Shown: positions 38,914 through 49,962 of the stretch, piece after piece
How the letters are laid out: each line of letters opens with the position of its first letter
Position numbering within the stretch: the first letter of the stretch is position 1
Source: Shimwellia pseudoproteus
GTDB taxonomy: Bacteria > Pseudomonadota > Gammaproteobacteria > Enterobacterales > Enterobacteriaceae
DNA: 64,000 nucleotides
NCBI RefSeq assembly: GCF_016415625.1
Contig: NZ_WBXP01000001.1
Coordinates: forward strand, 62,001-126,000
Direction: 5' to 3'
Notes under the pieces: model-generated
Databases searched by the model: none
What the model was told of the DNA's origin: nothing
What the model saw: the letters and a program-made list of their open reading frames with translations, nothing else
Made by a program: the position numbers and the translations under genes

Positions 38914-39381
38914 ATGGGAAAACAACAGGGATTTACCCTGATCGAGCTGATGATAGTCATTGGCATCATTGCCATTCTCAGCGCTACCGGCATCCCCGCT
39001 TACCAGAACTATCTGCGTAAAGCGGCACTCACCGATATGCTGCAAACCTTCTTACCCTTCCGCACCGCCGTAGAGCTATGCGCGCTGGATCGCGGTGGAA
39101 TAGCGGCCTGCAACAGCGGCAGTAACGGTATCCCCGCCGGGCAAAGCTCACGCTATGTCGCATCGCTGAATGTCAGTGCCGGGGTGATTACCCTGAATGG
39201 CCAGGAGAGCCTTAATGGGCTGACCATTGTGATGACCCCGCAGTGGAGTAACAGCGAAGGGCTGAATGGCTGGCAGCGGCAGTGCCAGGCCGGTGGCGAT
39301 AGCCCATTACAGCAAGCCTGTGAAAATGTGTTCCGCTATAGCGAGGCTGCCACCCAGGCAGCCGAAGGAGCAGAGGTATGA
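38914..39381 (+). CDS. ppdD: Type IV prepilin-like major pilin PpdD
   Basis: 155 aa (E. coli 146). Short leader MGKQQG with prepilin peptidase cleavage expected between Gly6 and Phe7, then the hydrophobic helix FTLIELMIVIGIIAILSATG including the conserved Glu at +5. Two cysteine pairs are likely (ELCALDRGGIAAC, RQCQ...QQAC). AGGAGG upstream of ATG 38914. First gene of ppdD-hofB-hofC; its stop overlaps hofB as ATGA. The C-terminus is about nine residues longer than in E. coli. Confidence 0.93.
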   Translation: MGKQQGFTLIELMIVIGIIAILSATGIPAYQNYLRKAALTDMLQTFLPFRTAVELCALDRGGIAACNSGSNGIPAGQSSRYVASLNVSAGVITLNGQESLNGLTIVMTPQWSNSEGLNGWQRQCQAGGDSPLQQACENVFRYSEAATQAAEGAEV

Positions 39382-40763
39382 CCCCCTCAGCCCCTGGCCC
39401 GTTATTGAATCAACTGTGCCAGCAGCACCAGGCGCTGCTGCTGCGGGAAGATGCACACCGGGTGTATATCGCCGTGGTGCACTCCCCGGCGGATCACTTT
39501 CTCGACGCCTTGCGCTTTACCAGCAATAAACAGGTAAACGTCAGCTACTGGCCCGCGGAGCAACTGGAAAAAGCCAGCAACGACGGCCAGGCAGAGACGG
39601 CGCCCTTATCAGAGGCAAGCGATGATCCGCTGGAAGGGTTGATCGCCAGTGCCGTTGCCCGCCGGGCCTCCGATATTCATCTTGAACCCGGGGCTGCGTC
39701 GCTGACCATCCGGCTGCGGGTTGACGGGGTGCTGCATGTGCTGCAGCAGTTGCCCGCCAGCCAGAGTGCCCCGCTGCTGGCGCGCCTGAAAATCAGCGCC
39801 GGGCTGGATATCGCGGAGCGCCGCCTGCCCCAGGATGGCCAGTTCAGCACCCAGGTGTCCGGCAGCGCGCTGGCATTACGCGTCTCTACCCTGCCCTGCC
39901 GCTATGGTGAAAAGGCCGTACTCCGTTTACAAGACCCGCAATCTGCGGCGTTTTCCGCCGATATTCCGGGCATGACGGCACACCAGCGAACCCTGTGGCA
40001 ACAGGCCCTCTCCAGCCCCCAGGGGCTGGTACTGGTGACGGGCCCCACCGGCAGCGGCAAAACCCGCACCCTGTACGCGGGCCTGCATAGCCTGAACCAC
40101 ACCGGGGTGAATATTTGCAGCGCCGAAGATCCGATAGAGATCCCGATCCCCGGGATCAATCAGACCCAGATCAACACCAAAGCCGGGCTGGACTTCCCGC
40201 TTATCCTGCGTGCTCTGCTGCGCCAGGATCCGGATATCATCATGATCGGCGAGATCCGCGATGCGATGACCGCAGATATTGCTATCAAAGCCGCGCAAAC
40301 CGGCCACCTGGTGCTGTCCACCCTGCACACTAACTCAACCACCGAGACCGTCACCCGTTTACAACACATGGGGATACCCGGCTGGATGCTGGCCTCGGCA
40401 CTGCGGCTGATCGTCGCCCAGCGCCTGGTCCGCAAACTCTGTCCCCATTGTCGCCAGCCCAGCAAGGAGCCTGCCCTCTTCGACAGCGGCACTGGCACCG
40501 ATGCGCAAGACGGTATTACACACTGGCTCCCGGGGGGCTGTGAACGCTGCTATGCCGGTTATTATGGCCGCCTGGCGCTGTTTGAAATGCTCCCCCCGGA
40601 CCCGCTGATCCGCCAGGCGATGGTACGCGGTGCGGATAACGACACCCTCACCCGTCAGGCCAGGGCGCTCGGTTTTGCAGGCCTGGCACAGAGTGCAAAA
40701 GACGCCATCACCCGGGGGCTAACCACGGTGAGTGAGGTCTGGCGGGTGATGGGAGAGCACTAA
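39378..40763 (+). CDS. hofB: Type IV pilus assembly ATPase (PilB/GspE family)
   Basis: 461 aa, the E. coli HofB length. Walker A GPTGSGKT at residues 222-229, Asp box near GEKAVLRL, Walker B with IMIGEIRD, His box LVLSTLHTNS, and a tetracysteine zinc motif CPHC...CERC near residues 355-393. Powers pilin polymerisation when the rest of the type IV machinery is made. The N-terminal domain is short, like HofB and unlike full PilB. Confidence 0.93.
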   Translation: MTPSAPGPLLNQLCQQHQALLLREDAHRVYIAVVHSPADHFLDALRFTSNKQVNVSYWPAEQLEKASNDGQAETAPLSEASDDPLEGLIASAVARRASDIHLEPGAASLTIRLRVDGVLHVLQQLPASQSAPLLARLKISAGLDIAERRLPQDGQFSTQVSGSALALRVSTLPCRYGEKAVLRLQDPQSAAFSADIPGMTAHQRTLWQQALSSPQGLVLVTGPTGSGKTRTLYAGLHSLNHTGVNICSAEDPIEIPIPGINQTQINTKAGLDFPLILRALLRQDPDIIMIGEIRDAMTADIAIKAAQTGHLVLSTLHTNSTTETVTRLQHMGIPGWMLASALRLIVAQRLVRKLCPHCRQPSKEPALFDSGTGTDAQDGITHWLPGGCERCYAGYYGRLALFEMLPPDPLIRQAMVRGADNDTLTRQARALGFAGLAQSAKDAITRGLTTVSEVWRVMGEH

Positions 40764-41959
40764 TGGCCAGCCCGATCCTCTGGCAATGGCAGGTTATCGC
40801 CCCCGACGGCCAGTACCATCGGGGGGTGCTCCTCGCCGCCAGCCATAAACAGGCTAGCGCGCGGTTAGCGGAACAGGGCCACCACATCCTGGCGTTGCGC
40901 CGCCACCCGCGCCCTGGCCGACAGTACCGGCATATTCGCCACCGCATCACCTTCCTGCGCCAGCTGGCAACACTGTTGCAGGCCGGTGTCAGCCTGGATG
41001 AGGGGCTGTCCCTGCTGGGTAACCAGCATCCACTCCCGGCCTGGCAGGCTCTACTGGCCGGGTTGCGGGCCGGGATTAATCAGGGGCAGACGTTTTCAGT
41101 CGCGCTGGCCGCTACTGGGCTATTTCCCCCGCTTGTGCTGGCCTTGATCACCACCGGCGAGCTTACCGGCCAGCTGGAGCGCTGCTGCCAGCAACTTGCA
41201 CAACAGCAGGCGCAACAACACAGCCTGCAACAACAGGTGGTGAAAGCGCTACGCTACCCGCTGTTTGTCCTTGCTGTCGCGCTGCTGGTCAGCGCCGCAA
41301 TGGTGGGCCTGGTACTGCCGCAATTTGCCGCGATTTATCAGACCTTCAATGCGCCACTACCGGCACTAACCCGTGGGGTACTGGGCCTGGCAGATATCGC
41401 CAGCCAGTGGGGGCTCACCGCACTGCTGCTGTGCGGATTGCTGGCCACCGGTGTGCCCTTTGCCAGGCGCCGCTATCCGGTGCTCCTGCGGGTGGAGCAA
41501 CATCTCTTGCTCAGGCTGCCGCTGGTTTCAGCGCTGATCATTGACCAGCGGATGACCATGATCTTTACCACCCTGGCACTGACCCAGCATGTCGGGGTGT
41601 CACTGCTTGACGGGCTGACGGCGGCAGGCTCTGCCCTGCCCGCCCCGCTATGGCGAGAGTGCATCACCCGGCTACAGGCGCAGATCAGCGCCGGGGAAAC
41701 CCTGTCCCGTGCCATGGAAGAAAGCCCGCTATTCCCCGCCCTGGCGGTGCAGATGGTCGCCACTGGTGAGGCGTCCGGGGCGCTGGATACCATGCTGGCG
41801 CATCTGGCTGAAGAGTTTAGCCAGCAGGCCTATGCCCGGGCCACGGCATTATCCGCGACGCTGGAACCGGTGATGATGATAGTGATGGGAGGAATAATCG
41901 GTACGCTGGTGGTGGCAATGTATTTGCCGCTGTTTCAGTTGGGGGAGATCCTGCACTGA
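40763..41959 (+). CDS. hofC: Type IV pilus inner-membrane platform protein (PilC/GspF family)
   Basis: 398 aa with the two repeated GspF domains, e.g. FLRQLATLLQAGVSLDEGLSLL and MIFTTLALTQHVGVSLLDGL, given here by position around residues 57-78 and 267-286. Three membrane segments. ATG 40763 shares one base with the hofB stop. Partner of HofB and PpdD; other pilus genes (hofM-Q) are not in the window. Confidence 0.93.
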   Translation: MASPILWQWQVIAPDGQYHRGVLLAASHKQASARLAEQGHHILALRRHPRPGRQYRHIRHRITFLRQLATLLQAGVSLDEGLSLLGNQHPLPAWQALLAGLRAGINQGQTFSVALAATGLFPPLVLALITTGELTGQLERCCQQLAQQQAQQHSLQQQVVKALRYPLFVLAVALLVSAAMVGLVLPQFAAIYQTFNAPLPALTRGVLGLADIASQWGLTALLLCGLLATGVPFARRRYPVLLRVEQHLLLRLPLVSALIIDQRMTMIFTTLALTQHVGVSLLDGLTAAGSALPAPLWRECITRLQAQISAGETLSRAMEESPLFPALAVQMVATGEASGALDTMLAHLAEEFSQQAYARATALSATLEPVMMIVMGGIIGTLVVAMYLPLFQLGEILH

Positions 41960-41960
41960 A

Positions 41961-41982
41961 CGGCACGCCGGATGGCGTGCCG
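41961..41982. terminator. Hairpin between hofC and guaC
   Basis: Nine-base stem CGGCACGCC/GGCGTGCCG (41961-41969 with 41974-41982) between convergent stop codons. No T-run on either side, so it is only terminator-like. Confidence 0.5.
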
Positions 41983-41992
41983 TGAGACTGTA

Positions 41993-43036
41993 TTACAGGC
42001 TGTTAAAGACGCGGTTTTCCTGCTCCTGCACCCGAATAAACGTGGTGCGTTTAGTCAGCTCTTTAAGGCGCGATGCCCCTACGTAGGTACAGGCCGAACG
42101 CAGGCCGCCGAGGATATCCCGGGCGGTGTGCTCTACCGGGCCGCGCAGCGGCAGTTTAACGGTTTTACCTTCCGCGGCGCGGTATTGGGCAACCCCACCC
42201 ACGTGGCGGGTCATGGCGGACTCGGAGCTCATGCCGTAGAACAGCATAAATTTCTCACCGTTTTGTTCTACCACCGTACCACCACTTTCATCATGGCCTG
42301 CCAGCATCCCGCCAAGCATCACAAAGTCGGCACCGCCGCCGAACGCTTTAGCGACATCGCCCGGTACAGTACAGCCGCCGTCACTGACAATCTGGCCGCC
42401 CAGGCCGTGGGCCGCATCGGCACATTCGATAACCGCGGACAACTGCGGGTAACCCACGCCGGTTTTCACCCGGGTAGTACATACCGAGCCTGGGCCAATG
42501 CCGACTTTGACGATATCGGCACCTGAGAGGATCAGCTCTTCGCACATCTCGCCGGTGACCACATTACCGGCACAAATGACTTTATTCGGCCAGGCTTCAC
42601 GGGCCTTGCTGACAAAGCGGACAAAATGCTCAGAATAGCCATTCGCCACGTCGATGCAGATAAAGTTCAGCGCCGGGCACAGGGCCAGAATCTGTTTGGT
42701 TTTCTCGAAGTCTGCATCAGACGTGCCGGTGGACACCATGACATGCTGAAGCACTTCCGCGGAGGTGGACGCCGCAAATGCCTGCCAGTCGCTCACAGAG
42801 TAGTGTTTATGTACTGCAGTCAGAATGTCGAAGCTTGCCAGGGCCTCAGCCATCGCAAAGGTGCCCACCGAGTCCATATTGGCGGCGATCACCGGTACGC
42901 CGGACCAGGTAATACCAGAATGTTTGAAGGTGAATTGGCGTTCTAACTCGACATCAGAACGGCTTTTGAGGGTAGAGCGCTTCGGGCGGATAAGGACGTC
43001 TTTGAAACCTAACTTCAGATCTTCTTCAATACGCAT
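41993..43036 (-). CDS. guaC: GMP reductase
   Basis: NADPH-dependent deamination of GMP to IMP, linking guanine and adenine nucleotide pools. 347 aa, the E. coli length. The IMPDH/GMPR loop with catalytic cysteine is [11 protein letters not shown] near residue 186; other markers are [19 protein letters not shown] and [12 protein letters not shown] 43036 ([14 protein letters not shown]). The frame remains open upstream to 43123 but that part overlaps the promoter. Confidence 0.97.
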   Translation of the reverse strand: MRIEEDLKLGFKDVLIRPKRSTLKSRSDVELERQFTFKHSGITWSGVPVIAANMDSVGTFAMAEALASFDILTAVHKHYSVSDWQAFAASTSAEVLQHVMVSTGTSDADFEKTKQILALCPALNFICIDVANGYSEHFVRFVSKAREAWPNKVICAGNVVTGEMCEELILSGADIVKVGIGPGSVCTTRVKTGVGYPQLSAVIECADAAHGLGGQIVSDGGCTVPGDVAKAFGGGADFVMLGGMLAGHDESGGTVVEQNGEKFMLFYGMSSESAMTRHVGGVAQYRAAEGKTVKLPLRGPVEHTARDILGGLRSACTYVGASRLKELTKRTTFIRVQEQENRVFNSL

Positions 43037-43112
43037 GACTGAATTCCTGGGGTTGAGTAGCGTCGAACATAAGTGCGCAATCGGCGATGAAACGGCCAAC
43101 TCCAGTGCAGTT

Positions 43113-43140
43113 ATCATACGCACTAATTATGGCTCTGCAA
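43113..43140 (-). promoter_or_regulatory. Predicted promoter of guaC
   Basis: Minus-strand TTGCAG (43140-43135), 16-base spacer, TATGAT (43118-43113), 77 bases upstream of the guaC start. Both hexamers are close to consensus. Confidence 0.45.
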
Positions 43141-43312
43141 GACTGCGAAACTGTTCTTTTTTACGCTACAATCCGATAAATTTACCTGGTGGATACGCAG
43201 CCGGGCCATAACGACGGCTATCGCCGGGTGCTATTCGGCAATCAAACAGGCCCCGTTACCCAACATCCCATCGCTATACTACTGATTAGACAAGATTTGA
43301 GATGATGACACT

Positions 43313-43939
43313 ATGTGCTACACGGTCGCATTAACCGGCGGAATTGGCAGTGGCAAAAGCACGGTAGCGGACGCTTTTGCCCGCCTGGGGATCACCGTGG
43401 TAGATGCCGATGTCATTGCCAGGCAGGTTGTCGAGCCCGGCCAGCCCGCGCTCCGGCAGATAGCCCAACATTTTGGTCACGCCATACTGCAAGCAGATGG
43501 CAGCCTTAACCGCCGGGCGCTGCGCAAAATTATTTTTGCCCATCCTGAAGAAAAACAATGGGTGAACAATCTGTTACACCCAATTATTCAGCAGCGAACC
43601 CGCCACGCGTTGAGCAGTGCCCGCTCACCGTATGTATTATGGGTGGTACCACTGCTGGTCGAAAATCAGTTACATCACCGGGCGCAGCGCGTATTAGTCG
43701 TTGATGTGACGGAAGACACCCAGCTTCAGCGTACGATGCAGCGCGATAATGTAAGCTATGAGCATGCCAGCCAGATTCTGGCAGCCCAGGTCAGCCGCAG
43801 CGAACGGCTGGCGGTGGCGGATGACGTCATCAATAATGATGGCCCCCCGGATGCGATTACTGACGGGGTCGCTCGCCTGCATCAGCACTATTTGACCCTG
43901 GCCGGACAGGCAGCAAGACAGGAAGAAAAGCATGAGTGA
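43313..43939 (+). CDS. coaE: Dephospho-CoA kinase
   Basis: Last step of coenzyme A synthesis. 208 aa (E. coli 206). P-loop GGIGSGKST at residues 9-17, followed by [20 protein letters not shown] region [21 protein letters not shown] is typical. ATG 43313 ([10 protein letters not shown]). Overlaps zapD by eight bases. Confidence 0.96.
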   Translation: MCYTVALTGGIGSGKSTVADAFARLGITVVDADVIARQVVEPGQPALRQIAQHFGHAILQADGSLNRRALRKIIFAHPEEKQWVNNLLHPIIQQRTRHALSSARSPYVLWVVPLLVENQLHHRAQRVLVVDVTEDTQLQRTMQRDNVSYEHASQILAAQVSRSERLAVADDVINNDGPPDAITDGVARLHQHYLTLAGQAARQEEKHE

Positions 43940-44675
43940 GCATGTCATCTTTGAGCACCCCCTGAACGAAAAAATGCGCACCTGGCTGCGCATTGAGTTT
44001 CTGCTGCACCAGGTAGAGGCGGTATTACCCCTTACCGACTACGCCAGCGCCCTGCACTTTTTCCGTAATATCGGCGATTTACTGGATATTTTCGAACGCG
44101 GAGACATCCGCACTGAAATTATCAAGGAGCTGGAGCGCCAACAGCGTAAACTACAAAGCTGGCATGATGTGCCGGGCGTCGATACCAACCGGATATCCAG
44201 CCTGCAGGAACAACTGCGCGAACGGGGCGCCAGCCTGATGTCTGGCCCGCGCCTCGGCCAGAGCCTGCGTGAGGATCGCCATATTGCCCTGGTGCGCCAG
44301 CGCCTGAGTATCCCCGGCGGCTGCTGCGGTTTTGATTTACCCAGTCTCTTTTTCTGGCTTAACCTGGCACAATCCCAGCGTGATACCCAGGTAGCGCTGT
44401 GGCTGGCCACGCTACGGCCGTTAAAAGAGGCACTGGAGATTCTCCTTGATCTGATCCGTAACTCCGCGCCGTATCGCAAACAAACCAGCCTCAATGGTTT
44501 TTACCAGGATAATGGGGAAGATGCGGATCTGCTGCGCCTGCAGCTGAATCTGAATACCGGGCTTTACCCACAAATTTCCGGCCATAAAAGCCGTTTTGCC
44601 ATTCGTTTTATGCCGCTCGACAGCGAAAATGGGGTTGTCCCCGAACGTTTCGACTTCGAACTGGCCTGCTGTTAA
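43932..44675 (+). CDS. zapD: Cell division protein ZapD
   Basis: 247 aa, the E. coli length. Crosslinks FtsZ filaments and stabilises the Z-ring by binding the FtsZ C-terminal tail. Conserved blocks: [38 protein letters not shown] and [10 protein letters not shown]. Starts at ATG 43932 inside the coaE 3' end, giving coupling; yacG follows nine bases later. Confidence 0.95.
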   Translation: MSEHVIFEHPLNEKMRTWLRIEFLLHQVEAVLPLTDYASALHFFRNIGDLLDIFERGDIRTEIIKELERQQRKLQSWHDVPGVDTNRISSLQEQLRERGASLMSGPRLGQSLREDRHIALVRQRLSIPGGCCGFDLPSLFFWLNLAQSQRDTQVALWLATLRPLKEALEILLDLIRNSAPYRKQTSLNGFYQDNGEDADLLRLQLNLNTGLYPQISGHKSRFAIRFMPLDSENGVVPERFDFELACC

Positions 44676-44684
44676 GGAAGCCTT

Positions 44685-44885
44685 ATGTCTGAAGAAATCA
44701 CGGTGGACTGCCCCACCTGTGGAAAGCAAGTGATCTGGAGTGAAGCCAGCCCGTACCGGCCGTTTTGCAGCAAGCGCTGCCAATTGATCGATTTAGGCGA
44801 ATGGGCGGCGGAAGAAAAGCGTATCCCCAGCCGGGGAGATGTGTCCGACAGCGACGGCTGGAGTGACGAAGACACCAGCAACTGA
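44685..44885 (+). CDS. yacG: DNA gyrase inhibitor YacG
   Basis: 66 aa zinc-finger protein (E. coli 65) that binds GyrB and inhibits gyrase. Zinc ligands Cys9, Cys12, Cys28 and Cys32 are in CPTC and FCSKRC. Acidic C-terminal tail ([10 protein letters not shown]). ATG 44685 has AAGGAAG upstream. Last gene of coaE-zapD-yacG. Confidence 0.95.
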   Translation: MSEEITVDCPTCGKQVIWSEASPYRPFCSKRCQLIDLGEWAAEEKRIPSRGDVSDSDGWSDEDTSN

Positions 44886-44904
44886 CCGGCACAGGTCAGT
44901 ATTT
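44881..44904 (+). terminator. Weak terminator-like hairpin after yacG
   Basis: Seven-base stem ACTGACC/GGTCAGT (44881-44887 with 44894-44900) that includes the yacG stop codon, then ATTTT. A further CCGGGG/CCCCGG dyad (44906-44911 with 44923-44928) lies in front of the mutT stop. Confidence 0.45.
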
Positions 44905-44932
44905 TCCGGGGCGGCGCAGCCACCCCGGCATA

Positions 44933-45325
44933 CTAAAAACGCCCCTGTAGCTGCTCAATCACCGACTGATTAGCCGGTGGAAAATCTGCCACTTGCAGGT
45001 CGGCCAGCGCAACCCAGCCCCCGGGCTGCCCCTCTTTCCCCCAGGGCTCTCCCAGCCACTGCTCAACCAGATAAAACCACAGCGTGACCGGGCGCTCACC
45101 GAACTGTACCGTCTTGTGGGTGAACAGGGTAAATTGCTCAACCCGAATCCCGACTTCTTCTTCCAGCTCACGCACCAGCCCCTGTTCCGGGGTTTCTCCG
45201 GGCTCGACTTTCCCGCCTGGGAACTCAAGTTTATTGGCCATATGGCCTTCGGCGGCGCGTCGGGTAATAAAAATCTGATGTTCGGCATTACGAATGATGC
45301 CAATGGCGATGTTAAGGTGTGTCAC
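44933..45325 (-). CDS. mutT: 8-oxo-dGTP diphosphatase MutT
   Basis: Removes oxidised dGTP from the nucleotide pool and so prevents A-to-C transversions. 130 aa (E. coli 129). A complete Nudix box begins at Gly37 (GGKVEPGETPEQ) and ends REL-EEEVGI at residue 60. Start GTG 45325. It lies downstream of secA in the same direction but with the secA terminator between them. Confidence 0.95.
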   Translation of the reverse strand: MTHLNIAIGIIRNAEHQIFITRRAAEGHMANKLEFPGGKVEPGETPEQGLVRELEEEVGIRVEQFTLFTHKTVQFGERPVTLWFYLVEQWLGEPWGKEGQPGGWVALADLQVADFPPANQSVIEQLQGRF

Positions 45326-45350
45326 AGGTTTGTCTCATAAAAAAGTCATT

Positions 45351-45380
45351 AAAAAAGGCGCAGCAAGCTGCGCCTTTTAT
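45351..45380 (-). terminator. Rho-independent terminator between secA and mutT
   Basis: Twelve-base perfect stem AAAAGGCGCAGC/GCTGCGCCTTTT (45353-45364 with 45367-45378) with a two-base loop and a T-run on the minus strand. It should reduce read-through from secA into mutT. Confidence 0.85.
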
Positions 45381-45393
45381 TTATACCCTGGCC

Positions 45394-48099
45394 TTAGTTA
45401 AGACGGCCATGGCACTGTTTATATTTTTTACCCGATCCACACGGACAAAGATCGTTACGGCCCACTTTACGCTCGCCAGTCTGGCCGGCAATCGCCTCAG
45501 CGGCTTCCTGATCGTCAGTCTGATGGCTCAGTTGCTGCATATTCGCCAAACGCTCAGCGTCTTCACGGCGCTGCTGCTCGAGCTCTTCGACTTCTTCCGG
45601 CATCCGTACCTGAACTTTGCTCAGGGTGCTGATCACTTCGTACTTCAGTGATTCCAGCATGGAAGAGAACATAGCGAAGGACTCGCGTTTGTACTCTTGC
45701 TTCGGATCTTTCTGGGCATAACCACGTAAGTGGATCCCCTGGCGCAGGTAGTCCATCGCCGCCAGGTGCTCTTTCCACAGGGAGTCAAGGGTCTGCAACA
45801 TCACGCCTTTTTCGAAATGACGCATCATTTCAGCCCCTACCACTTCTTCCTTACGCTGGTATACCTCAGCCGCACTGCTCAGAATACGCTCACGCAGGGT
45901 CTCTTCATGCAGTTCCGGCTCTTTATCCAGCCACTCGGAAATCGGCAGATCGAGGTCGAAGTCGTTTTTCAAACGTTCCTGCAGGCCGGTGATATCCCAC
46001 ATCTCTTCAAGAGACTGTGGCGGGATGTGGTTGTCGATGGTCACTTTAAACACATCTTCACGGATGCTGGCAATGGTTTCGCTTACATCTTCAACATCCA
46101 GCAGCTCATTACGCTGGGTGTAAATGGCGCGGCGCTGATCGTTCGCCACATCATCGTACTCCAGCAGTTGCTTACGAATATCGAAGTTGCGGCTTTCAAC
46201 TTTACGCTGGGCGTTAGCAATCGCTTTGGTCACCCACGGGTGCTCAATAGCCTCACCCGGTTTCATCCCCAGTTTACGCATCATGTTAGTAACGCGGTCA
46301 GAGGCAAAAATACGCATCAGAGCATCTTCCATCGACAGGTAGAAACGGGAAGACCCGGCATCCCCCTGACGACCAGAACGACCGCGCAGCTGGTTATCGA
46401 TACGGCGTGATTCATGGCGCTCAGTACCGATGATATGCAAACCGCCCGAAGCCAGTACCGCGTCGTGGCGAACCTGCCAGTCGGCTTTGATTTGGGCAAT
46501 CTGCTCTTCGGTGGGGGCTTCCAGAGCAGCCACTTCCGCCTGCCAGCTACCGCCCAGCATAATATCGGTACCGCGACCGGCCATGTTGGTGGCGATGGTC
46601 ACCGCCGCCGGGTAACCGGCCTGGGCAACGATGCCCGCTTCGTTAGCGTGGAACTTGGCGTTCAGAACGTTATGTTTGATTCCGGCTTTAGTCAGCTCAT
46701 GAGACACCACTTCTGATTTCTCGATGGAGATGGTCCCCACCAGTACCGGCTGGCCATTGGCTGTACGCTCACGAATATCATCGATGATCGCGCCAATTTT
46801 TTCTGCCTCGGTCATGTAGACCAGATCCGGCATATCCTTACGGACCATCGGGCGGTTGGTCGGCACCACGATAGTATCCAGCTTATAAATAGAGCTGAAT
46901 TCAAAGGCTTCGGTATCCGCCGTACCGGTCATCCCGGCCAGCTTTTCATACAGACGGAAGTAGTTCTGGAAGGTGATGGAGGCCAGCGTCTGGTTCTCGT
47001 TCTGGATATCCACGCCTTCTTTGGCTTCAACAGCCTGGTGCAGGCCATCTGACCAGCGGCGGCCCTGCATGGTACGGCCAGTATGCTCATCGACGATGAT
47101 CACTTCGCCGTCTTTAACGATATAGTCAACGTCACGGGTAAACAGCGCATGAGCACGCAGTGCCGCGGTGACGTGGTGCATCAGCATAATGTTGCCCGGC
47201 GAATAGAGCGACTCACCTTCGTCCATAATGCCTTCGTTAACCAGCAACTCTTCAATCAGTACCAGACCGCGTTCGGTCAGGTTTACCTGGCGGGATTTTT
47301 CATCCACCGAGAAGTGCCCTTCGCCCTGGAAGGTGTCGGAGTCGTCTTTTTCCTGACGGATCAGATGCGGGATGATTTTATCTACCCGACGGTACATCTC
47401 GGAGCTGTCTTCCGCCGGGCCGGAGATAATCAGCGGGGTACGGGCTTCATCGATCAGGATGGAGTCCACCTCATCCACCAGTGCGTAGTGCAGTTTACGC
47501 TGCACGCGCTCTTCCGGGCTGAACGCCATGTTATCGCGCAGATAGTCAAAACCGTATTCGTTGTTGGTGCCGTAGGTGATGTCTGCGGCATACGCTTCAC
47601 GCTTAGCCGGTGCAGGCATCCCCGGCAGGTTAATCCCCACGCTCAGGCCGAGGAACTCAAACAGCGGGCGGTTGTTTTCCGCATCACGCTGGGCGAGATA
47701 ATCGTTGACGGTAACCACGTGTACGCCTTTACCGCTCAGGGCATTCACGTATGCCGGCAGGGTTGCGGTCAGGGTTTTACCTTCACCGGTACGCATTTCC
47801 GCGATGCAGCGATCATTCAGTACCAGGCCACCCAGCAGCTGAACGTCGAAGTGACGCATGCCGAATACCCGTTTACTGGCTTCGCGGACCACCGCAAAGG
47901 CTTCGGGGATAATACTTTCCAGGCTTTCGCCTTTTTCGAGACGACCGCGGAACTCATCGGTTTTGGCTTTCAGTTCATCGTCTGAAAGCTTTTCCATTGC
48001 CGGTTCCATGGCGGTGATGCGGGTAACGACTTTACGCAGACGGCGTAAAGTACGATCGTTACGGCTACCAAAAACTTTTGTCAGTAAATTCACGAGCAT
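45394..48099 (-). CDS. secA: Preprotein translocase ATPase SecA
   Basis: Motor that drives preproteins through SecYEG. 901 aa, the E. coli length. Walker [11 protein letters not shown] near residue 102, [20 protein letters not shown], the preprotein crosslinking domain, and the C-terminal zinc/SecB-binding motif [17 protein letters not shown] 48099 ([15 protein letters not shown]). Co-transcribed with the upstream regulator secM, 59 bases away, whose translation pausing exposes the secA ribosome site. Confidence 0.98.
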   Translation of the reverse strand: MLVNLLTKVFGSRNDRTLRRLRKVVTRITAMEPAMEKLSDDELKAKTDEFRGRLEKGESLESIIPEAFAVVREASKRVFGMRHFDVQLLGGLVLNDRCIAEMRTGEGKTLTATLPAYVNALSGKGVHVVTVNDYLAQRDAENNRPLFEFLGLSVGINLPGMPAPAKREAYAADITYGTNNEYGFDYLRDNMAFSPEERVQRKLHYALVDEVDSILIDEARTPLIISGPAEDSSEMYRRVDKIIPHLIRQEKDDSDTFQGEGHFSVDEKSRQVNLTERGLVLIEELLVNEGIMDEGESLYSPGNIMLMHHVTAALRAHALFTRDVDYIVKDGEVIIVDEHTGRTMQGRRWSDGLHQAVEAKEGVDIQNENQTLASITFQNYFRLYEKLAGMTGTADTEAFEFSSIYKLDTIVVPTNRPMVRKDMPDLVYMTEAEKIGAIIDDIRERTANGQPVLVGTISIEKSEVVSHELTKAGIKHNVLNAKFHANEAGIVAQAGYPAAVTIATNMAGRGTDIMLGGSWQAEVAALEAPTEEQIAQIKADWQVRHDAVLASGGLHIIGTERHESRRIDNQLRGRSGRQGDAGSSRFYLSMEDALMRIFASDRVTNMMRKLGMKPGEAIEHPWVTKAIANAQRKVESRNFDIRKQLLEYDDVANDQRRAIYTQRNELLDVEDVSETIASIREDVFKVTIDNHIPPQSLEEMWDITGLQERLKNDFDLDLPISEWLDKEPELHEETLRERILSSAAEVYQRKEEVVGAEMMRHFEKGVMLQTLDSLWKEHLAAMDYLRQGIHLRGYAQKDPKQEYKRESFAMFSSMLESLKYEVISTLSKVQVRMPEEVEELEQQRREDAERLANMQQLSHQTDDQEAAEAIAGQTGERKVGRNDLCPCGSGKKYKQCHGRLN

Positions 48100-48158
48100 A
48101 ATAAAGATCCAGTGCCCTCAGAGGCAGTTAATTATATGTAGAAAATAACCAGAAGAAA

Positions 48159-48680
48159 TTAACTGATGTACTGAGGTCCCGCGCGGATCCCCTGCACCAG
48201 GCGTACCCAGCCCGCCATGCTGTATACCGTTTCCGGCTCGCTGCCGGTACGGGCAATCTGGCGCACAACCACCGGCGGTTTGCCGGCTTGCGTCAGCAGT
48301 GAGCTAAGGGAGTTCAGTAACGCGAAGTGGCGGGCATTCAGGGGGCGGGAAGTGGCTTCCTCAGCAACCTGGTTGACCTGCGGTGCAAGGGCAAAAGAGA
48401 GGTGGCGGATAACGGTACGAATGGCGTGCTGATGCCAGTAATCCACCTGACTAAACGAGGTCCGGCGGCCAGACTCCTGTAACAGGGCCAGGCCATCAAA
48501 ATAGGCCGGCAGCGCCCGATGCGCCAGAGAAGGTACTGATGTTTCAGTGGGTCTGGCGGGGGTTTCTGCATTCGCGTTAAGCGCAGGCAGCCCAAAACTG
48601 GCCGCGACCATCCCAAATAAGAGATGCGGCCAGAAATAACGCCTGCCTAATTGTCGACAACGATCCAGAATACCGATCAC
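48159..48680 (-). CDS. secM: Secretion monitor SecM with variant arrest peptide
   Basis: Nascent-chain sensor that stalls its own ribosome and raises secA translation when export slows. 173 aa from GTG 48680 (E. coli 170). I prefer this GTG to the one at 48689 because AGGTGG precedes it and because the sequence then reads VIGILDRCRQLGRRYFWPHLL like E. coli. Signal-like segment about 16-40. The C-terminal arrest sequence has Tyr153, Trp158, Val159 and QGIRAGP (163-169), where E. coli has Phe, Trp, Ile and QGIRAGP. Confidence 0.93.
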   Translation of the reverse strand: MIGILDRCRQLGRRYFWPHLLFGMVAASFGLPALNANAETPARPTETSVPSLAHRALPAYFDGLALLQESGRRTSFSQVDYWHQHAIRTVIRHLSFALAPQVNQVAEEATSRPLNARHFALLNSLSSLLTQAGKPPVVVRQIARTGSEPETVYSMAGWVRLVQGIRAGPQYIS

Positions 48681-48868
48681 CGTGCCCACCTGAAGAAGGA
48701 TGTTTAAAACAGCCTCAGAACCTTAAATGACTGACTCAGGATATTATCACTATTCGCACACGCCGGCATCCGTAATGCAGATGAACTGACCGTGGATTTG
48801 TGCAAATGTTCAGCAGTCAGCCATGTAAATGGCCTCCGCCCGGGGGAGGTGATGGTAAATCGGGGAAA

Positions 48869-48927
48869 TAAAAAACGACCAGTCACCCGGCAGGAGAGAG
48901 GGCGCCGGATGAGCCAGTCGTTATTTT
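48869..48927 (-). terminator. Terminator of lpxC
   Basis: On the minus strand, AACGAC and CCGGC pair with GCCGG and GTCGTT across a branched hairpin of about 50 bases (between 48874 and 48922), followed by six T. It lies between lpxC and secM; some read-through or a separate secM promoter is expected. Confidence 0.6.
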
Positions 48928-48943
48928 TCAGGTACTAATGGGG

Positions 48944-49882
<939 letters not shown>

Positions 49883-49962
49883 CTATCCAACTGAGAGTGT
49901 ATATCACTCACGGCGGGGCAGTGTAGCACAAAGAGCCTATGATCCCAACTTCCGGTTTATTC

